From: CAIXSC01 sp046349855
Lineage (GTDB): Bacteria > Planctomycetota > Planctomycetia > Pirellulales > Pirellulaceae
Direction of reading: 5' to 3'
NCBI GenBank assembly: GCA_046349855.1
Contig: JAXMBM010000031.1
Coordinates: 1-64,000 of the forward strand
Length of the DNA: 64,000 bases
Position numbers and translations under genes: made by a program
The notes under the pieces: generated by a model
The model's database searches: none
What the model saw: the letters and a program-made list of their open reading frames with translations, nothing else
What the model was told of the DNA's origin: nothing
Shown here: piece by piece, positions 43,796 through 53,073 of the stretch
Numbering within the stretch: the first letter of the stretch is position 1
How the letters are laid out: every line of letters starts with the position of its first letter

Positions 43796-46598
43796 AAGCC
43801 TGCAGCATCGCGCGAATCGCCGTGCGGGCTTGCGCCAGGGCGGCTGGAATCCGCGATGCGTCCTTGCCGCCGGCCTGGGCCATGTCGGGTTTCCCGCCAC
43901 CGCCGCCGCCCACGACCGGTGCGACTTCGCCAACCCATTTCCCCGCGCTCTGACCCGCCTCCACCAGATCGCGGGTCAGGCCCGCGACGAGTGTCACTTT
44001 GCCATCGTCCTGGCCAGCGACCAGCATGACGGCGACCGAGGGTGTGGACTTGCGCAGCTGATCGATCAGCTGCCGCATCAGGTTGGAATTGGCGCCCGGA
44101 GTTTCGGCAACCACGACACGCGTGGCGCCGATCGTCTCTCCCTGGGCAAGCAGGCTCTCCGCGGACACGGCTCCGGCGGCCGCGAGACGAGTCAGCTGTT
44201 CGGTGAGGGATGTGGCCTCGCCCTGCAACGCCTCCAGGCGGCTGGGGACGTCAAACAGAGCGACGTTGAGCAACCGAGCTGTCTCCCGCAGGGCCTGACG
44301 CAGCTGAGCATAGGCGGGAGACGGATTGGGATCGCGCGCCGGCGCCGTTTGAGCCTCAGCTGTTCCACGCCCGCCCGCCGACACCAGCTTGCGGAGTTCC
44401 CGGACGTGCTGGACCAGCGACCTGACGGTGGCGGGCACATCGAGCGGAGCGCAGCCGAGGCGAGCGGCTGCCTGCTCGAGCGTCGCGCGAACCTGAGAGG
44501 CGTGGGCTTCGGCCTTGGCGCCGGTGAGGGCGACGATCCGCCGCGTCCCCGCCGCGACCCCTTCTTCCACCACCACCTCAAAGGCCCCGACTTCACGCGT
44601 ATTGGCCAGATGCGTGCCACCGCACAGTTCCCGGCTGAATTCTCCCATCGATACCAAACGCACGGGATCAGGGTACTTCTCGCCGAACAGCATCATGGCG
44701 CCGGCCTTCCGGGCTTCTCCCAGCGGGACATATTTCCAGTCGATGGCGGCGGCCGCCGCAACCTGAGTCTGCACATCCCGCTCGACCGCCGTGACCTCGT
44801 CGGAGCTCAGCGGAGACAGGTGAGCAAAGTCGAATCGGAGCCAGTCTTCGTCGACCTTGGAACCCTGCTGCTGAGCATGCCGGCCCAGGTTCTTCTGCAA
44901 GGCGTAGTGCAGGATGTGCGTGGCCGAGTGGGCTCGGCGGATACCCTGCCGGCGCGGCGCATCGACTCGCGCACGGCCTTTTGCTCCGGCCCGCAGCCGG
45001 CCCTCGACCAGGTGCCCCAGGTGGAGAATCAGATCGCCGTCCTTCTGCGTGTCGGTCACGCGGAAACGGAAGCCCTGACCGACGATTTCACCGCTGTCCC
45101 CGACCTGACCGCCGCTCTCGCCGTAGAACGGCGTGCGATCGAGCACGACGGTCACGGCCCGGTCGTGACCGACTTCGGTCAGTTCGTCGCAGAGATGGTC
45201 CTGGGCTACGATCCCCTTGAACTCGACCTCCGTCTCCTCGGTTTCGTAGCCGACGAACGTGGTCTGGTGCAGGGCCTTTTTCAGGGCCTCGATGGGGCCG
45301 GTCTTGAAGATCACGAACTGGTCGCTGCCGGAAACGTCGCCGTGCTTCTCCATCTCGAGCCGGAAACCGTTCCAGTCGAAGGTGAAATTGCGCTCGGCCG
45401 CCAGCTGTTCCAGCAATTCCGGCGGGACGCCGTAGGTCTGGTAGAGCCGAGCCGCGTCCTCGCCGCGGACCACCGCGCGGCTCGCCGACTGCATGTCGCC
45501 GAAGATCCGGTCGATGTGCGCCAGGCCGGCATCGATCGTACCGAAGAAGTTCTCTTCCTCCTTGCGGATGACCCCTTGGACCCGCTCGACCGTCGATCGC
45601 AGTTCGGGATAGGGGACGCGCATCGAATCGGCCACGGCCGGTACCAGCTGGAACAGGAACGGATCGTGCAGTCCCATCAAGCGTCCGTCGAGCACCGCGC
45701 GGCGCAGCAGCCGCCGGATCACGTAACGCTCCTCTTTGTTGCCCGGATTCACGTTTTCATGGATCGCCAGGGCGCAGGCGCGGACATGGTCCGTAATCCG
45801 CCGCAACCGCCGGCCGTGATCGCTGTTCGGCTCGTAGGTCACGCCGCAGACTTCGGCCGCAGCCTGCACGATGGGGAGCAGAATGTCGATGTGGAAGTTC
45901 GTTTCCACCCCCTGCAGCACCGAGGCGCAGCGTTCGAGGCCCATGCCGGTGTCGATGTTCTTGCTGGGAAGCGGCCGAAGATTGTTTGGAGGCTGGCCCA
46001 CTCGATTGAACTGGGTGAACACCAGATTCCAGATCTCCACCGACTTTCCCTGGGCCGGGTGGAAGAAAATCTCGCTGCAGGGACCGCAGACGCCGTCCGG
46101 ACCTTTGCTCGGGGCACTGGCCGGCCAGAAGTTGTCGTCCTCCCCCATCCGCTCGATCCGATCGGGGGACAGGCCGATTTCCTGCTGCCAGATGTTGGCC
46201 GCTTCGTCGTCGTCCAGGTACACCGTGACGCTCAGCCGGTCGGTGGGCAAACCCAGCCATTTGGGGGAAGTGAGGAACTCCCAGGCCCAATGAATCGCTT
46301 CGCGTTTGAAATAGTCGCCGAAGCTGAAATTGCCCAGCATTTCGAAGAACGTATGGTGATAGGCGGTCCGCCCGACGTTGTCGATGTCGCCTGTTCGCAA
46401 GCACTTCTGGCAGGTGGTCGCACGGGTGAATTCGAGCTTCACCTTGCCCAGGAAGTGGTCCTTGAACTGGTTCATGCCCGCGGGCGTGAAGAGCACCGAC
46501 GGATCCCAGGTTGGCACCAGCACGTCGCTGGGCTTCCGCACGTGCCCCTTGCTCTCGAAAAACGCGAGGTACTTTTCACGCAGTTCGTCCGTCTTCAT
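43794..46598 (-). CDS. alaS: Alanyl-tRNA synthetase
   Basis: 934-residue class II synthetase. Catalytic domain from MKTDELREKYLAFFESKGH with LFTPAGMNQFKDHFLG; the editing domain carries HSATH and the zinc motif ELCGGTHLANT; a DHHA1/C-Ala region ends in PVVGGGGGGKPDMAQAGG, a highly conserved glycine block. Length is slightly above the usual 875. The ATG at 46598 matches the family start; a longer upstream frame was rejected. A weak TTTCCG-17-TATCAT pair on the minus strand (46645-46673) may be its promoter. Confidence 0.97.
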   Translation of the reverse strand: MKTDELREKYLAFFESKGHVRKPSDVLVPTWDPSVLFTPAGMNQFKDHFLGKVKLEFTRATTCQKCLRTGDIDNVGRTAYHHTFFEMLGNFSFGDYFKREAIHWAWEFLTSPKWLGLPTDRLSVTVYLDDDEAANIWQQEIGLSPDRIERMGEDDNFWPASAPSKGPDGVCGPCSEIFFHPAQGKSVEIWNLVFTQFNRVGQPPNNLRPLPSKNIDTGMGLERCASVLQGVETNFHIDILLPIVQAAAEVCGVTYEPNSDHGRRLRRITDHVRACALAIHENVNPGNKEERYVIRRLLRRAVLDGRLMGLHDPFLFQLVPAVADSMRVPYPELRSTVERVQGVIRKEEENFFGTIDAGLAHIDRIFGDMQSASRAVVRGEDAARLYQTYGVPPELLEQLAAERNFTFDWNGFRLEMEKHGDVSGSDQFVIFKTGPIEALKKALHQTTFVGYETEETEVEFKGIVAQDHLCDELTEVGHDRAVTVVLDRTPFYGESGGQVGDSGEIVGQGFRFRVTDTQKDGDLILHLGHLVEGRLRAGAKGRARVDAPRRQGIRRAHSATHILHYALQKNLGRHAQQQGSKVDEDWLRFDFAHLSPLSSDEVTAVERDVQTQVAAAAAIDWKYVPLGEARKAGAMMLFGEKYPDPVRLVSMGEFSRELCGGTHLANTREVGAFEVVVEEGVAAGTRRIVALTGAKAEAHASQVRATLEQAAARLGCAPLDVPATVRSLVQHVRELRKLVSAGGRGTAEAQTAPARDPNPSPAYAQLRQALRETARLLNVALFDVPSRLEALQGEATSLTEQLTRLAAAGAVSAESLLAQGETIGATRVVVAETPGANSNLMRQLIDQLRKSTPSVAVMLVAGQDDGKVTLVAGLTRDLVEAGQSAGKWVGEVAPVVGGGGGGKPDMAQAGGKDASRIPAALAQARTAIRAMLQA

Positions 46599-46967
46599 GG
46601 CGCCGGGATTCCTCAAAAGAGATCGCAATCCGTTAAGACGAGCCATGATATCGTCGGGCGTCGTTACCGGAAAGGCTGGCCGGAGGGCCCGATCGGCCGC
46701 TCTCGCCACGGAGATCGGCCCAGAGGGGAGGGGGACCTCGCTTGGCGAGTGCGAACTTCGCTGGCGACCCGACCAGCGAGTCGTGGCGGAGTCGTGCGGG
46801 GGTGGCCCGGATTGAGTCCAACGAGCCTGATGTTCGGTTCCCGCTCATGACGCGTCCCGGAATTGAACTGCAGCTGCGGCGCCTTGAGCGAGCGGCACTG
46901 GCCGAACATCTCGAATTTGTCCTCGAAACGGATTAGTCCCCTCATTCCCGGTCGGACGTTCTCGGTA

Positions 46968-47083
46968 CCCAGGGCGGCGCTACGCGAACCCTCGGTCTGA
47001 CCTTCTTTTCGCCCCGCAGGGGCCGTCACATAGTAACTCAGGGCAGAACGCCGCGGCGCAGCCGCGCAGCACCGCCCTGGGTA
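46968..47083. repeat. Planctomycete-type dispersed hairpin repeat
   Basis: TACCCAGGGCGGCGCTACGC (from 46967) and GCGCAGCACCGCCCTGGGTA (ending 47083) are inverted copies matching at 18 of 20 positions. Between them stands a second hairpin, GCCCCGCAGGGGC (47012-47024), then ACATAGTAACTCAGGGC. On the minus strand this reads CCCAGGGC...CCCTGAGTTACTATGT...GCCCCTGCGGGGC. From general familiarity, planctomycete genomes contain many such intergenic elements, often misannotated as small proteins. Confidence 0.6.
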
Positions 47084-47096
47084 GCGGCCGGTAGAC

Positions 47097-47130
47097 AAAA
47101 AAAGGACTCACGTCTCGTTGACGTAAGTCC
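47097..47130 (-). terminator. Rho-independent terminator of tRNA-Leu
   Basis: On the minus strand GGACT-T-ACGT pairs with ACGT-G-AGTCC around a 7-nt loop (47104-47130), followed by seven T (47103-47097). It lies 13 nt after the tRNA 3' end and is the clearest intrinsic terminator in the window. Confidence 0.85.
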
Positions 47131-47143
47131 TCGTTTCGCAAAG

Positions 47144-47226
47144 TACCAGAGGTGGGAGTCGAACCCACACGCCCTTTCGGACACAGGATTTTGAATCCAG
47201 CGCGTCTGCCATTCCGCCACTCTGGC
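47144..47226 (-). tRNA. tRNA-Leu (anticodon CAA)
   Basis: 83-nt class II tRNA read on the minus strand. Acceptor GCCAGAG pairs with CTCTGGT (first pair G-U), discriminator A. D stem GCG/CGC; anticodon stem CTGGA/TCCAG with loop TTCAAAA, so anticodon CAA decoding UUG; long variable arm TGTCCGAAAGGGCGT; T arm GTGGG-TTCGACT-CCCAC. The 3' CCA is not encoded and must be added after processing. Confidence 0.95.
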
Positions 47227-47253
47227 GCGGCTGCCTGGGCAACCACGCTCGAA

Positions 47254-47282
47254 ATTCTTGGCACGCCACGTACTTTTTGCAA
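47254..47282 (-). promoter_or_regulatory. Predicted promoter of tRNA-Leu
   Basis: On the minus strand TTGCAA (47277-47282) and AAGAAT (47254-47259) are 17 nt apart. The start would fall near 47247, about 20 nt before the mature tRNA 5' end. With the terminator at 47097-47130 this forms a complete single-tRNA unit. Confidence 0.45.
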
Positions 47283-47434
47283 GCCCCCTGCGCCGCACGT
47301 CGGGCGCGCTCAACGCCAGGTGCCCTGGCCTTGGCCGAACGCTAACCCGGGCGGGCCAGCGGCCGTCACGCGACCGGAGCGGCCAGGGGGTAGCCGGCGA
47401 TTCCAAGCGACAGGCTGTTGAGGAACTCGACGCG

Positions 47435-49237
47435 TTACGGGGCGGACGTGAAATCGCTGCCGCGGGCCTGGACCCGTCGCCGCAGGATCCGGTCTCCCAC
47501 CGTGATGTACAGATAACTGCGGTCAGCGCCGGCCAGCACGCAACTGGTGAGTGGCTTCGGTTGGCACTCGGCTGGCAGCAGCAATTTGGGGAGCAGCCCG
47601 CATTCACGTCCGCCCGCGTCGAAGACCTGAATCCCCAGCGTGGTGGCGACGTAGAACCGACCCTGTTCGTCGCTGGCCATGCCATCCCCACCTGAGGCGG
47701 CCAGGCGCGGTGGTGGTTCGTTGAACTTGAACTCTCCCTTGGGGTCGATGGGGCGCCGCAGCGTGATCGTGGGAGACTTGCCGGTGAGCGACCCGTCGGC
47801 GGCCAGCTGAAACAGCCACGTATGTCCGCCGCGGTAATCACTGACGGCGAGTGTCCCCTGGTCGGGCGACAGCGTGATGCCGTTGGGAGCCGTGATTCCC
47901 TGGTCCACGGCGCGCGTTTGCCCCGCTGCCGGGTCGACGAAGGTGACCTCCTGCTTGCCGGTCTGCGTGAAGTACACGTGACCGCGCCGAGTGACAACCA
48001 GGTCATTCGGCTGCACGTTGGCTGCCAAAACCGTCATTTCGCCGCCTTTGGCCAGGTCGAAGGCCACCACGCGCTGCTCCTTGGGCTGGCAGGCGTAGAG
48101 GCGTCCGTCGGGGCCAAACTTGAGACCGCTGGCGCCGGCATCCAGGATCTTGGTCCGCGTGCCATCCAGGGCGATTCGCCAGATCTGGTTGGCGCGGAGG
48201 TCGCTGTAGTAGAAGTTGCCCGCCGCATCGCTGCACGGCCCGTCGGCGAATTCGAGTCCTTCGGCGACCACCTGCCACGATTCGTCGGGCACCAGCAGTT
48301 TGAGCAGCGTGAGGTCGCCGCCCAGGTCTTGTTTCGTGGAGATCACCGGCTGGTGCGCCTCGCGCCGCCACAGCCACCGCAGGGCCTCGGGGAAGACGCT
48401 GCCGCCGTGTTGTGAGTTGTGGGCGTAGCCGGTGGTGTAGTCGAACCGCGTGTCGTAGCCCAGGTAACGCAGCGCGCGGTCCATTTCCTGGTTGGCCAGC
48501 GGCCAGTTACCGAATTTGTTGTCGAGATCGCCGCTGGTGTCCTCCAGATACACGCGGAGCGGCAGGCGTTCGGTCTTGCGGATCAGCGAGGGATAAACAT
48601 CACCGCCTCGCAGGTTGACGAACGAACCGATGGTCGAGAGCACTTTACGGAACTGATCGGGGCGTTCCCACGCCACGGTGAACGAACAGATCCCGCCGCT
48701 CGACGCCCCGCAGATGGCCCGCTGTTCGGGATCGTCGGCAATGTTCCATTGCTTGCGCAACTCGGGAAGGATTTCGGTAATCAGAAAGCGGGCATAGCGG
48801 TCGCCCAGGGAATCGTATTCGAAGCTGCGATTGCTGGCCTGCCACTTGACTGTGCGGTATGTTTCGCCCCGCTGGACGTCGTGTCCGGGATTGATGAACA
48901 CGGCCAGCGTCACGGGCATTTCGCCGCGGTGAATCAGGTTGTCGAACACCGTGGGAACTCGCCAGTTCCCCTGCAGCGCCACATAATCGTGGCCGTCCTG
49001 GAACACCATCACCGCGGCCGGCTGATCGGCGCGGTACTGCGCGGGAACGTAGACCCACCAATCGCGAATGGTCTGGGGGAACACCTCCGACTTCCAGGCG
49101 GGCATGGCGTGGACCTTCCCTTGAGGAACGCCGGGCTGAACTTCATGATCGGGGGTTGGACGAAAGCCATCGGCGGCCTGAGACACGGTTGCCCAGGTGC
49201 CAAGGCAGAGACAGACGATCGAGCAGAGACGTGACAT
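47435..49237 (-). CDS. Secreted esterase fused to SMP-30/gluconolactonase-like propeller
   Basis: 600 residues with a signal peptide (MSRLCSIVCLCLGTWATVSQA). Residues about 40-290 are an alpha/beta hydrolase of the esterase D / enterochelin-esterase type: GASSGG at 177-182 with Ser179 as likely nucleophile, acid in YLEDTSGDLDN and His in GYAHNSQHGG. From about 325 to the end is a six-bladed propeller of the SMP-30/gluconolactonase family (LEFADGPCSDAAGNFYYSD; LKFGPDGRLYACQ; TAPNGITLSPDQGTLAVSD). The pair could remove esters from sugars or act on sugar lactones outside the cytoplasm. Alternative: a siderophore-ester hydrolase. Divergent from recG; single-gene unit. Confidence 0.87.
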   Translation of the reverse strand: MSRLCSIVCLCLGTWATVSQAADGFRPTPDHEVQPGVPQGKVHAMPAWKSEVFPQTIRDWWVYVPAQYRADQPAAVMVFQDGHDYVALQGNWRVPTVFDNLIHRGEMPVTLAVFINPGHDVQRGETYRTVKWQASNRSFEYDSLGDRYARFLITEILPELRKQWNIADDPEQRAICGASSGGICSFTVAWERPDQFRKVLSTIGSFVNLRGGDVYPSLIRKTERLPLRVYLEDTSGDLDNKFGNWPLANQEMDRALRYLGYDTRFDYTTGYAHNSQHGGSVFPEALRWLWRREAHQPVISTKQDLGGDLTLLKLLVPDESWQVVAEGLEFADGPCSDAAGNFYYSDLRANQIWRIALDGTRTKILDAGASGLKFGPDGRLYACQPKEQRVVAFDLAKGGEMTVLAANVQPNDLVVTRRGHVYFTQTGKQEVTFVDPAAGQTRAVDQGITAPNGITLSPDQGTLAVSDYRGGHTWLFQLAADGSLTGKSPTITLRRPIDPKGEFKFNEPPPRLAASGGDGMASDEQGRFYVATTLGIQVFDAGGRECGLLPKLLLPAECQPKPLTSCVLAGADRSYLYITVGDRILRRRVQARGSDFTSAP

Positions 49238-49466
49238 GGCGGCAGATTCCTCGAGGCAGGCTGTCCTCAACGCGACGCTCGATACTGTGAACGTCGCGAC
49301 TCGTCAACGCAAGCCGGGGCCCGCACCGGGGCCGGGATTCGCCACCCAGCCCGTCGGAAACTTGTCCCAATTTTCCCCTTACCGGCCCGGTTTGCTCGGG
49401 TGATTGCGATCTACAGCAGTGAGGCCAAGGTTGTTACGCTGAGGCGCATCGATCGAGGAGGGAAGG

Positions 49467-51713
49467 TTGTCGCTGCCAAGCAAGTCGCCGGCCGAACTGC
49501 TGGCCACGCCGGTGCAATACCTGCGGGGAGTGGGTCCGGAGCGCGCCGTGCTGCTCAACCGCCTGGGTCTGCACACCGCTCGGGACCTGCTCTTTTACTT
49601 TCCGCGGTCGTACGAGGACATGAGTGATGTCCGGGAACTGGCGCTGCTGGTCGACGGGGCTCCGGTCAGCGTGGTGGGAACGGTTACCGAGGTGGAATTG
49701 CGCAACACGGGCCCGGGGCGAACGATTCTCGGAGTGTTGCTGCGGCAGGGGGAGGAGCACCTGCGGGCGGTCTATTTCAATCAGCCGTACATGCGCGACA
49801 AATTCCGTTCCGGCCAGCGGGTGATGCTGTCCGGAGTGGCTCGACGACATGGCCTGGCATGGGAAATGACGCATCCCAAGATTCAGGCGTTGCATGCCGA
49901 CGAACAGCCGGCGTCGGGGGCGATCCTGCCCCTGTACGGACTCACCGAAGGGCTCTCCCAGGTGACTCTGCGGCGGATCATCGGACAGACTCTGTCGACG
50001 CATGTGCCCCTGCTCGTCGAGACGCTGCCGCCCGATCTGCTCGACAATTGCGGACTCTGGCCGATCCATGCGGCGGTACCGCAGGTTCATTCTCCGTCGT
50101 CGCGGGCCAGCCTCCAGGAAGCTCGCCGCCGCTTCATCTTCCAGGAATTGCTCGTCATGCAGTTGGCGCTGGCGCTGCGGCGTCAGCGGCTGGTGACCGG
50201 TTCCAAGGCGGTGCCTTTACCGACCAATCCGCGGATCGAGGAACGGATTCGCGGAGTCCTGGGAGTGGAGCCGACGGGGGATCAGCGGCGCGCGATGGCC
50301 GAAATTGCGCAGGACATGGCCGGCGACGTGCCGATGAATCGGCTGCTGCAAGGAGATGTGGGGACGGGGAAAACCCTGGTGGCTCAATACGCTCTGCTGC
50401 TGACGGTCGCACACGGGTACCAGGCGGCGCTGATGGCGCCCACGGAAGTTCTGGCGCGGCAGCATGCCCGGACTCTGACACAGGCGCTGGCCAAAAGTCG
50501 CGTGCGTATTGGCTTGCTCACCGGATCCGTCGCGCCGGCCGAGCGCCGCCAGCTGCTCGAACAGGTCGCGGCCGGTCAGCTCGACGTGGTCGTCGGGACG
50601 CAGGCGGTGGTGCAGGCCATTACCCGTTCTCAGACCCAGTTTGCACGGCTCGGTCTGGTGGTGATCGACGAACAGCACAAGTTCGGTGTGCGGCAACGGG
50701 CGGTACTGAAACAGGCGGGCTGGGCACCGCACTACCTGGTCATGACGGCCACTCCCATTCCCCGCACGGTCTCGATGACGATGTTCGGCGACCTGGATGT
50801 GTCGACAATCCGTGAGTCTCCGCCGGGCCGTCAGGCGGTCCATACGTATCACGTGGATGAATCTCGGCGGGAGCGCTGGTGGGAGTTCTTTCGCCGCAAA
50901 CTGCGGGAAGGTCGGCAAGGATACGTGATTGCCCCGCGCGTTGATGACGATGAGCCAGAGGAAGGGAATGAGGGGGATGAGCCGGGCGAATCGACGAGCC
51001 CGGTGACCGGGGGGGAACTGGTGGACGGATGGGTATTCCCGTTGCCGGATGCTGGGGTCAACCGCAGCGCGGCCGAAGAAGCCGGCCTTGCCACTGCCGC
51101 TCGTCCGCTGGCCAGTGTCGAGCGGTTGTTCGAGCAGCTCACCAACGGGCCCCTGGCCGACTTTCGTCTCGACCTGGTTCACGGGCGGATGTCGGCGGCA
51201 GCCAAGGAGGCGGCGATGGAGCGCTTCCGGACGGGCGAGACACAGGTATTGGTGGCGACCGCGGTGGTGGAGGTTGGCGTTGACGTGCCGAATGCGACGC
51301 TGATGACGATCGAGGATGGCAATCAGTTCGGATTGGCTCAATTGCACCAGCTTCGGGGACGGGTCAGTCGCGGTCGACATCCGGGATACGTGGGCGTCTT
51401 CGCCGATCCTCGCACGGCCGAATCCCGCGAGCGACTGGCCGCCCTGGTGGCCACTCGAGATGGCTTTGCCTTGGCCGAAACCGATTTTCGCCTGCGCGGA
51501 CCGGGCGACCTGTTGGGGACGCAACAGCACGGCCTGCCACCCCTGAGGATTGCCGACCTGCAGCGCGACCAGGCGATCCTGCAGGAAGCTCGCCAGACTG
51601 CCCAGCGTCTGGTGACCAGTGATCCCGATTTGCGGGCCCCGGAATGGGAGCGGCTGCGGCGGATGGTGCTGGTCCGTTACGGCGAGGCGCTGGATCTGGG
51701 CGATGTCGGGTGA
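49467..51713 (+). CDS. recG: ATP-dependent DNA helicase RecG
   Basis: 748-residue helicase that rewinds stalled replication forks and branch-migrates Holliday junctions. N-terminal wedge/OB domain (VQYLRGVGPERAVLLNRLG to about 160), helicase domain with Walker A GDVGTGKT (296-303), DEQH box (401-404), TATPIPRT, and motifs QVLVATAVVEVGVDVPNA and QLRGRVSRG. Between the two helicase lobes an acidic, Pro/Gly-rich insert occupies about residues 493-548, not usual in the family. The start is TTG, supported by GAGGAGGGAAGG; no ATG fits. Confidence 0.95.
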   Translation: MSLPSKSPAELLATPVQYLRGVGPERAVLLNRLGLHTARDLLFYFPRSYEDMSDVRELALLVDGAPVSVVGTVTEVELRNTGPGRTILGVLLRQGEEHLRAVYFNQPYMRDKFRSGQRVMLSGVARRHGLAWEMTHPKIQALHADEQPASGAILPLYGLTEGLSQVTLRRIIGQTLSTHVPLLVETLPPDLLDNCGLWPIHAAVPQVHSPSSRASLQEARRRFIFQELLVMQLALALRRQRLVTGSKAVPLPTNPRIEERIRGVLGVEPTGDQRRAMAEIAQDMAGDVPMNRLLQGDVGTGKTLVAQYALLLTVAHGYQAALMAPTEVLARQHARTLTQALAKSRVRIGLLTGSVAPAERRQLLEQVAAGQLDVVVGTQAVVQAITRSQTQFARLGLVVIDEQHKFGVRQRAVLKQAGWAPHYLVMTATPIPRTVSMTMFGDLDVSTIRESPPGRQAVHTYHVDESRRERWWEFFRRKLREGRQGYVIAPRVDDDEPEEGNEGDEPGESTSPVTGGELVDGWVFPLPDAGVNRSAAEEAGLATAARPLASVERLFEQLTNGPLADFRLDLVHGRMSAAAKEAAMERFRTGETQVLVATAVVEVGVDVPNATLMTIEDGNQFGLAQLHQLRGRVSRGRHPGYVGVFADPRTAESRERLAALVATRDGFALAETDFRLRGPGDLLGTQQHGLPPLRIADLQRDQAILQEARQTAQRLVTSDPDLRAPEWERLRRMVLVRYGEALDLGDVG

Positions 51714-51832
51714 AGTCGCCGATAGGTCTTGCTTTCCCGAGGCGAAAGTCGAGAATTGAGGCCACAGTTGCCCGGAACTCGCGCGAATGTCCAGGTGGCG
51801 TGAAGGGGCCGGGCGGCAGGAGGCGGAATCTC

Positions 51833-53038
51833 ATGGGACGGCGTCAAATCTTCGGTCGACTCGTCGGCTGGGCCTGCGGTTGTGGCAGTGTCCTGGCCGT
51901 TTCCGGGCAAGAGGTCCCCGATCTGCCGCGCGCCGGGGCGCCGCGCGCCGAGGTGCCGCGCGCCGAGGCGCCGGCGAACCCGGCCCAGGATCCTCAGGTG
52001 CCTGCCAACACCGACACCCCGGCGGAGCCTTCGCCGTCGGAGATCGAAAAGTGCCTGGAGGAACTGGATGCGCCCCAGTTTGCTCGGCGACAGGCAGCCG
52101 CCCAGCGTCTGCTCGATATGGGCCTGCCCGCCATCCGGGCGCTCGAACGGGCGGCTCGCAGCACCAGCCGGGAAGTCTCTGAACGAGCACTCGACGTGCT
52201 GCGCCGCCACGCGCAAGGTACGCAATCCAACCTGCAGCAGGCGGCGCGCGAGTCCCTGAGGCGATTGGCGGAGGGGCCCGGCGACCGTGTAGCGCGGGAC
52301 GCCCTAGGGATTCTGCGACCGGATACGGTGCCGAGTATCCCGGGTGGATTGCAGTTCGCTCGGCGCGCCGTGCCCGCGATCGCGGTAGGCAATGTGCGGG
52401 CGCGTATCGCAAACGCTGGAGGAGGTGGTGCAGTCCAGATCCGTAAAGTTCAGGTGAGTGAGGCCAATGGACAAAAGCGGATCGAACTTGAAGAACAGGA
52501 CCGGCACGTGATCCTCCAGGAAGACGCGACGGGACGGATCCAGTTGGAGATTACGGAAACGGTCGATGGCAAGAAGGTGACGAAGAAGTTCGAGGCGCGC
52601 AACAAAGAGGCGCTGCAGAAAGACCATCCGGAGGCGCATAGGATCTACGAAGAGGTCTCTCAAATGCACCGGGCCAAACGGCCAGGCATACCGGCGATGC
52701 CAGCGATTCCCGCGGTACCAGCGTTTCCCGCGGTACCGGGGTTTCCCGCGGCACCGGGGTTTCCCGCCGTACCGGGAGTCCCTGTCATCCCGGGATTCCC
52801 AGGAGCGCCGGGGAATCCCCCAGGGTTGCCGGTGCCCGGAGTGAGAGGTGTGCCCGGGCTTCCGGGAGCACCCGGGAGGCCCGTGATGCCCGGGATGCCC
52901 GGTGCGCCGGTGCCGGGCGATCTACGTGCGAGACGGGCTGCGGGGGGAATCGTTCCGCCGGGTGTTGAACCTGCCGTACCGGCACCCGCCGCCGGACCCT
53001 TGCCGGCGGTACCTGTCCTGCCGGCTGATCCGCGGTAG
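51833..53038 (+). CDS. Exported protein with HEAT-like segment and collagen-like PGxP repeats
   Basis: 401 residues. Signal region GRLVGWACGCGSVLAVSGQ; a short repeated linker APRAEVPRAEAP; a helical HEAT-like part (about 65-160: AAQRLLDMGLPAIRALERAA, SERALDVLRRHAQ); a strand-rich part; then about 80 residues (283-365) of collagen-like PGF/PAVP/PGVP triplets. The end is again Pro/Ala-rich. I do not recognise a function; an extracellular or envelope structural role is plausible. CAGGAGGCGG precedes the ATG. It follows recG by 119 nt. Confidence 0.8.
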   Translation: MGRRQIFGRLVGWACGCGSVLAVSGQEVPDLPRAGAPRAEVPRAEAPANPAQDPQVPANTDTPAEPSPSEIEKCLEELDAPQFARRQAAAQRLLDMGLPAIRALERAARSTSREVSERALDVLRRHAQGTQSNLQQAARESLRRLAEGPGDRVARDALGILRPDTVPSIPGGLQFARRAVPAIAVGNVRARIANAGGGGAVQIRKVQVSEANGQKRIELEEQDRHVILQEDATGRIQLEITETVDGKKVTKKFEARNKEALQKDHPEAHRIYEEVSQMHRAKRPGIPAMPAIPAVPAFPAVPGFPAAPGFPAVPGVPVIPGFPGAPGNPPGLPVPGVRGVPGLPGAPGRPVMPGMPGAPVPGDLRARRAAGGIVPPGVEPAVPAPAAGPLPAVPVLPADPR

Positions 53039-53073
53039 CAACGAGGCCCGACAATTCGACGTCAGCGCTCGGT

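Larger units (their letters stand above)
46599..47143. other. Intergenic region between alaS and tRNA-Leu
   Basis: This 545-nt region holds the possible alaS promoter, the hairpin repeat element at 46968-47083 and the tRNA terminator. A 29-codon frame at 46848-46934 (MTRPGIELQLRRLERA) is the only small frame with protein-like composition, but it has no clear ribosome site and I do not count it as a gene. Confidence 0.5.

Noticed and set aside
46848..46934. 29-codon frame downstream of a possible ATG between alaS and tRNA-Leu
   Set aside because: Too short, no clear ribosome site and no recognisable family; could be chance.
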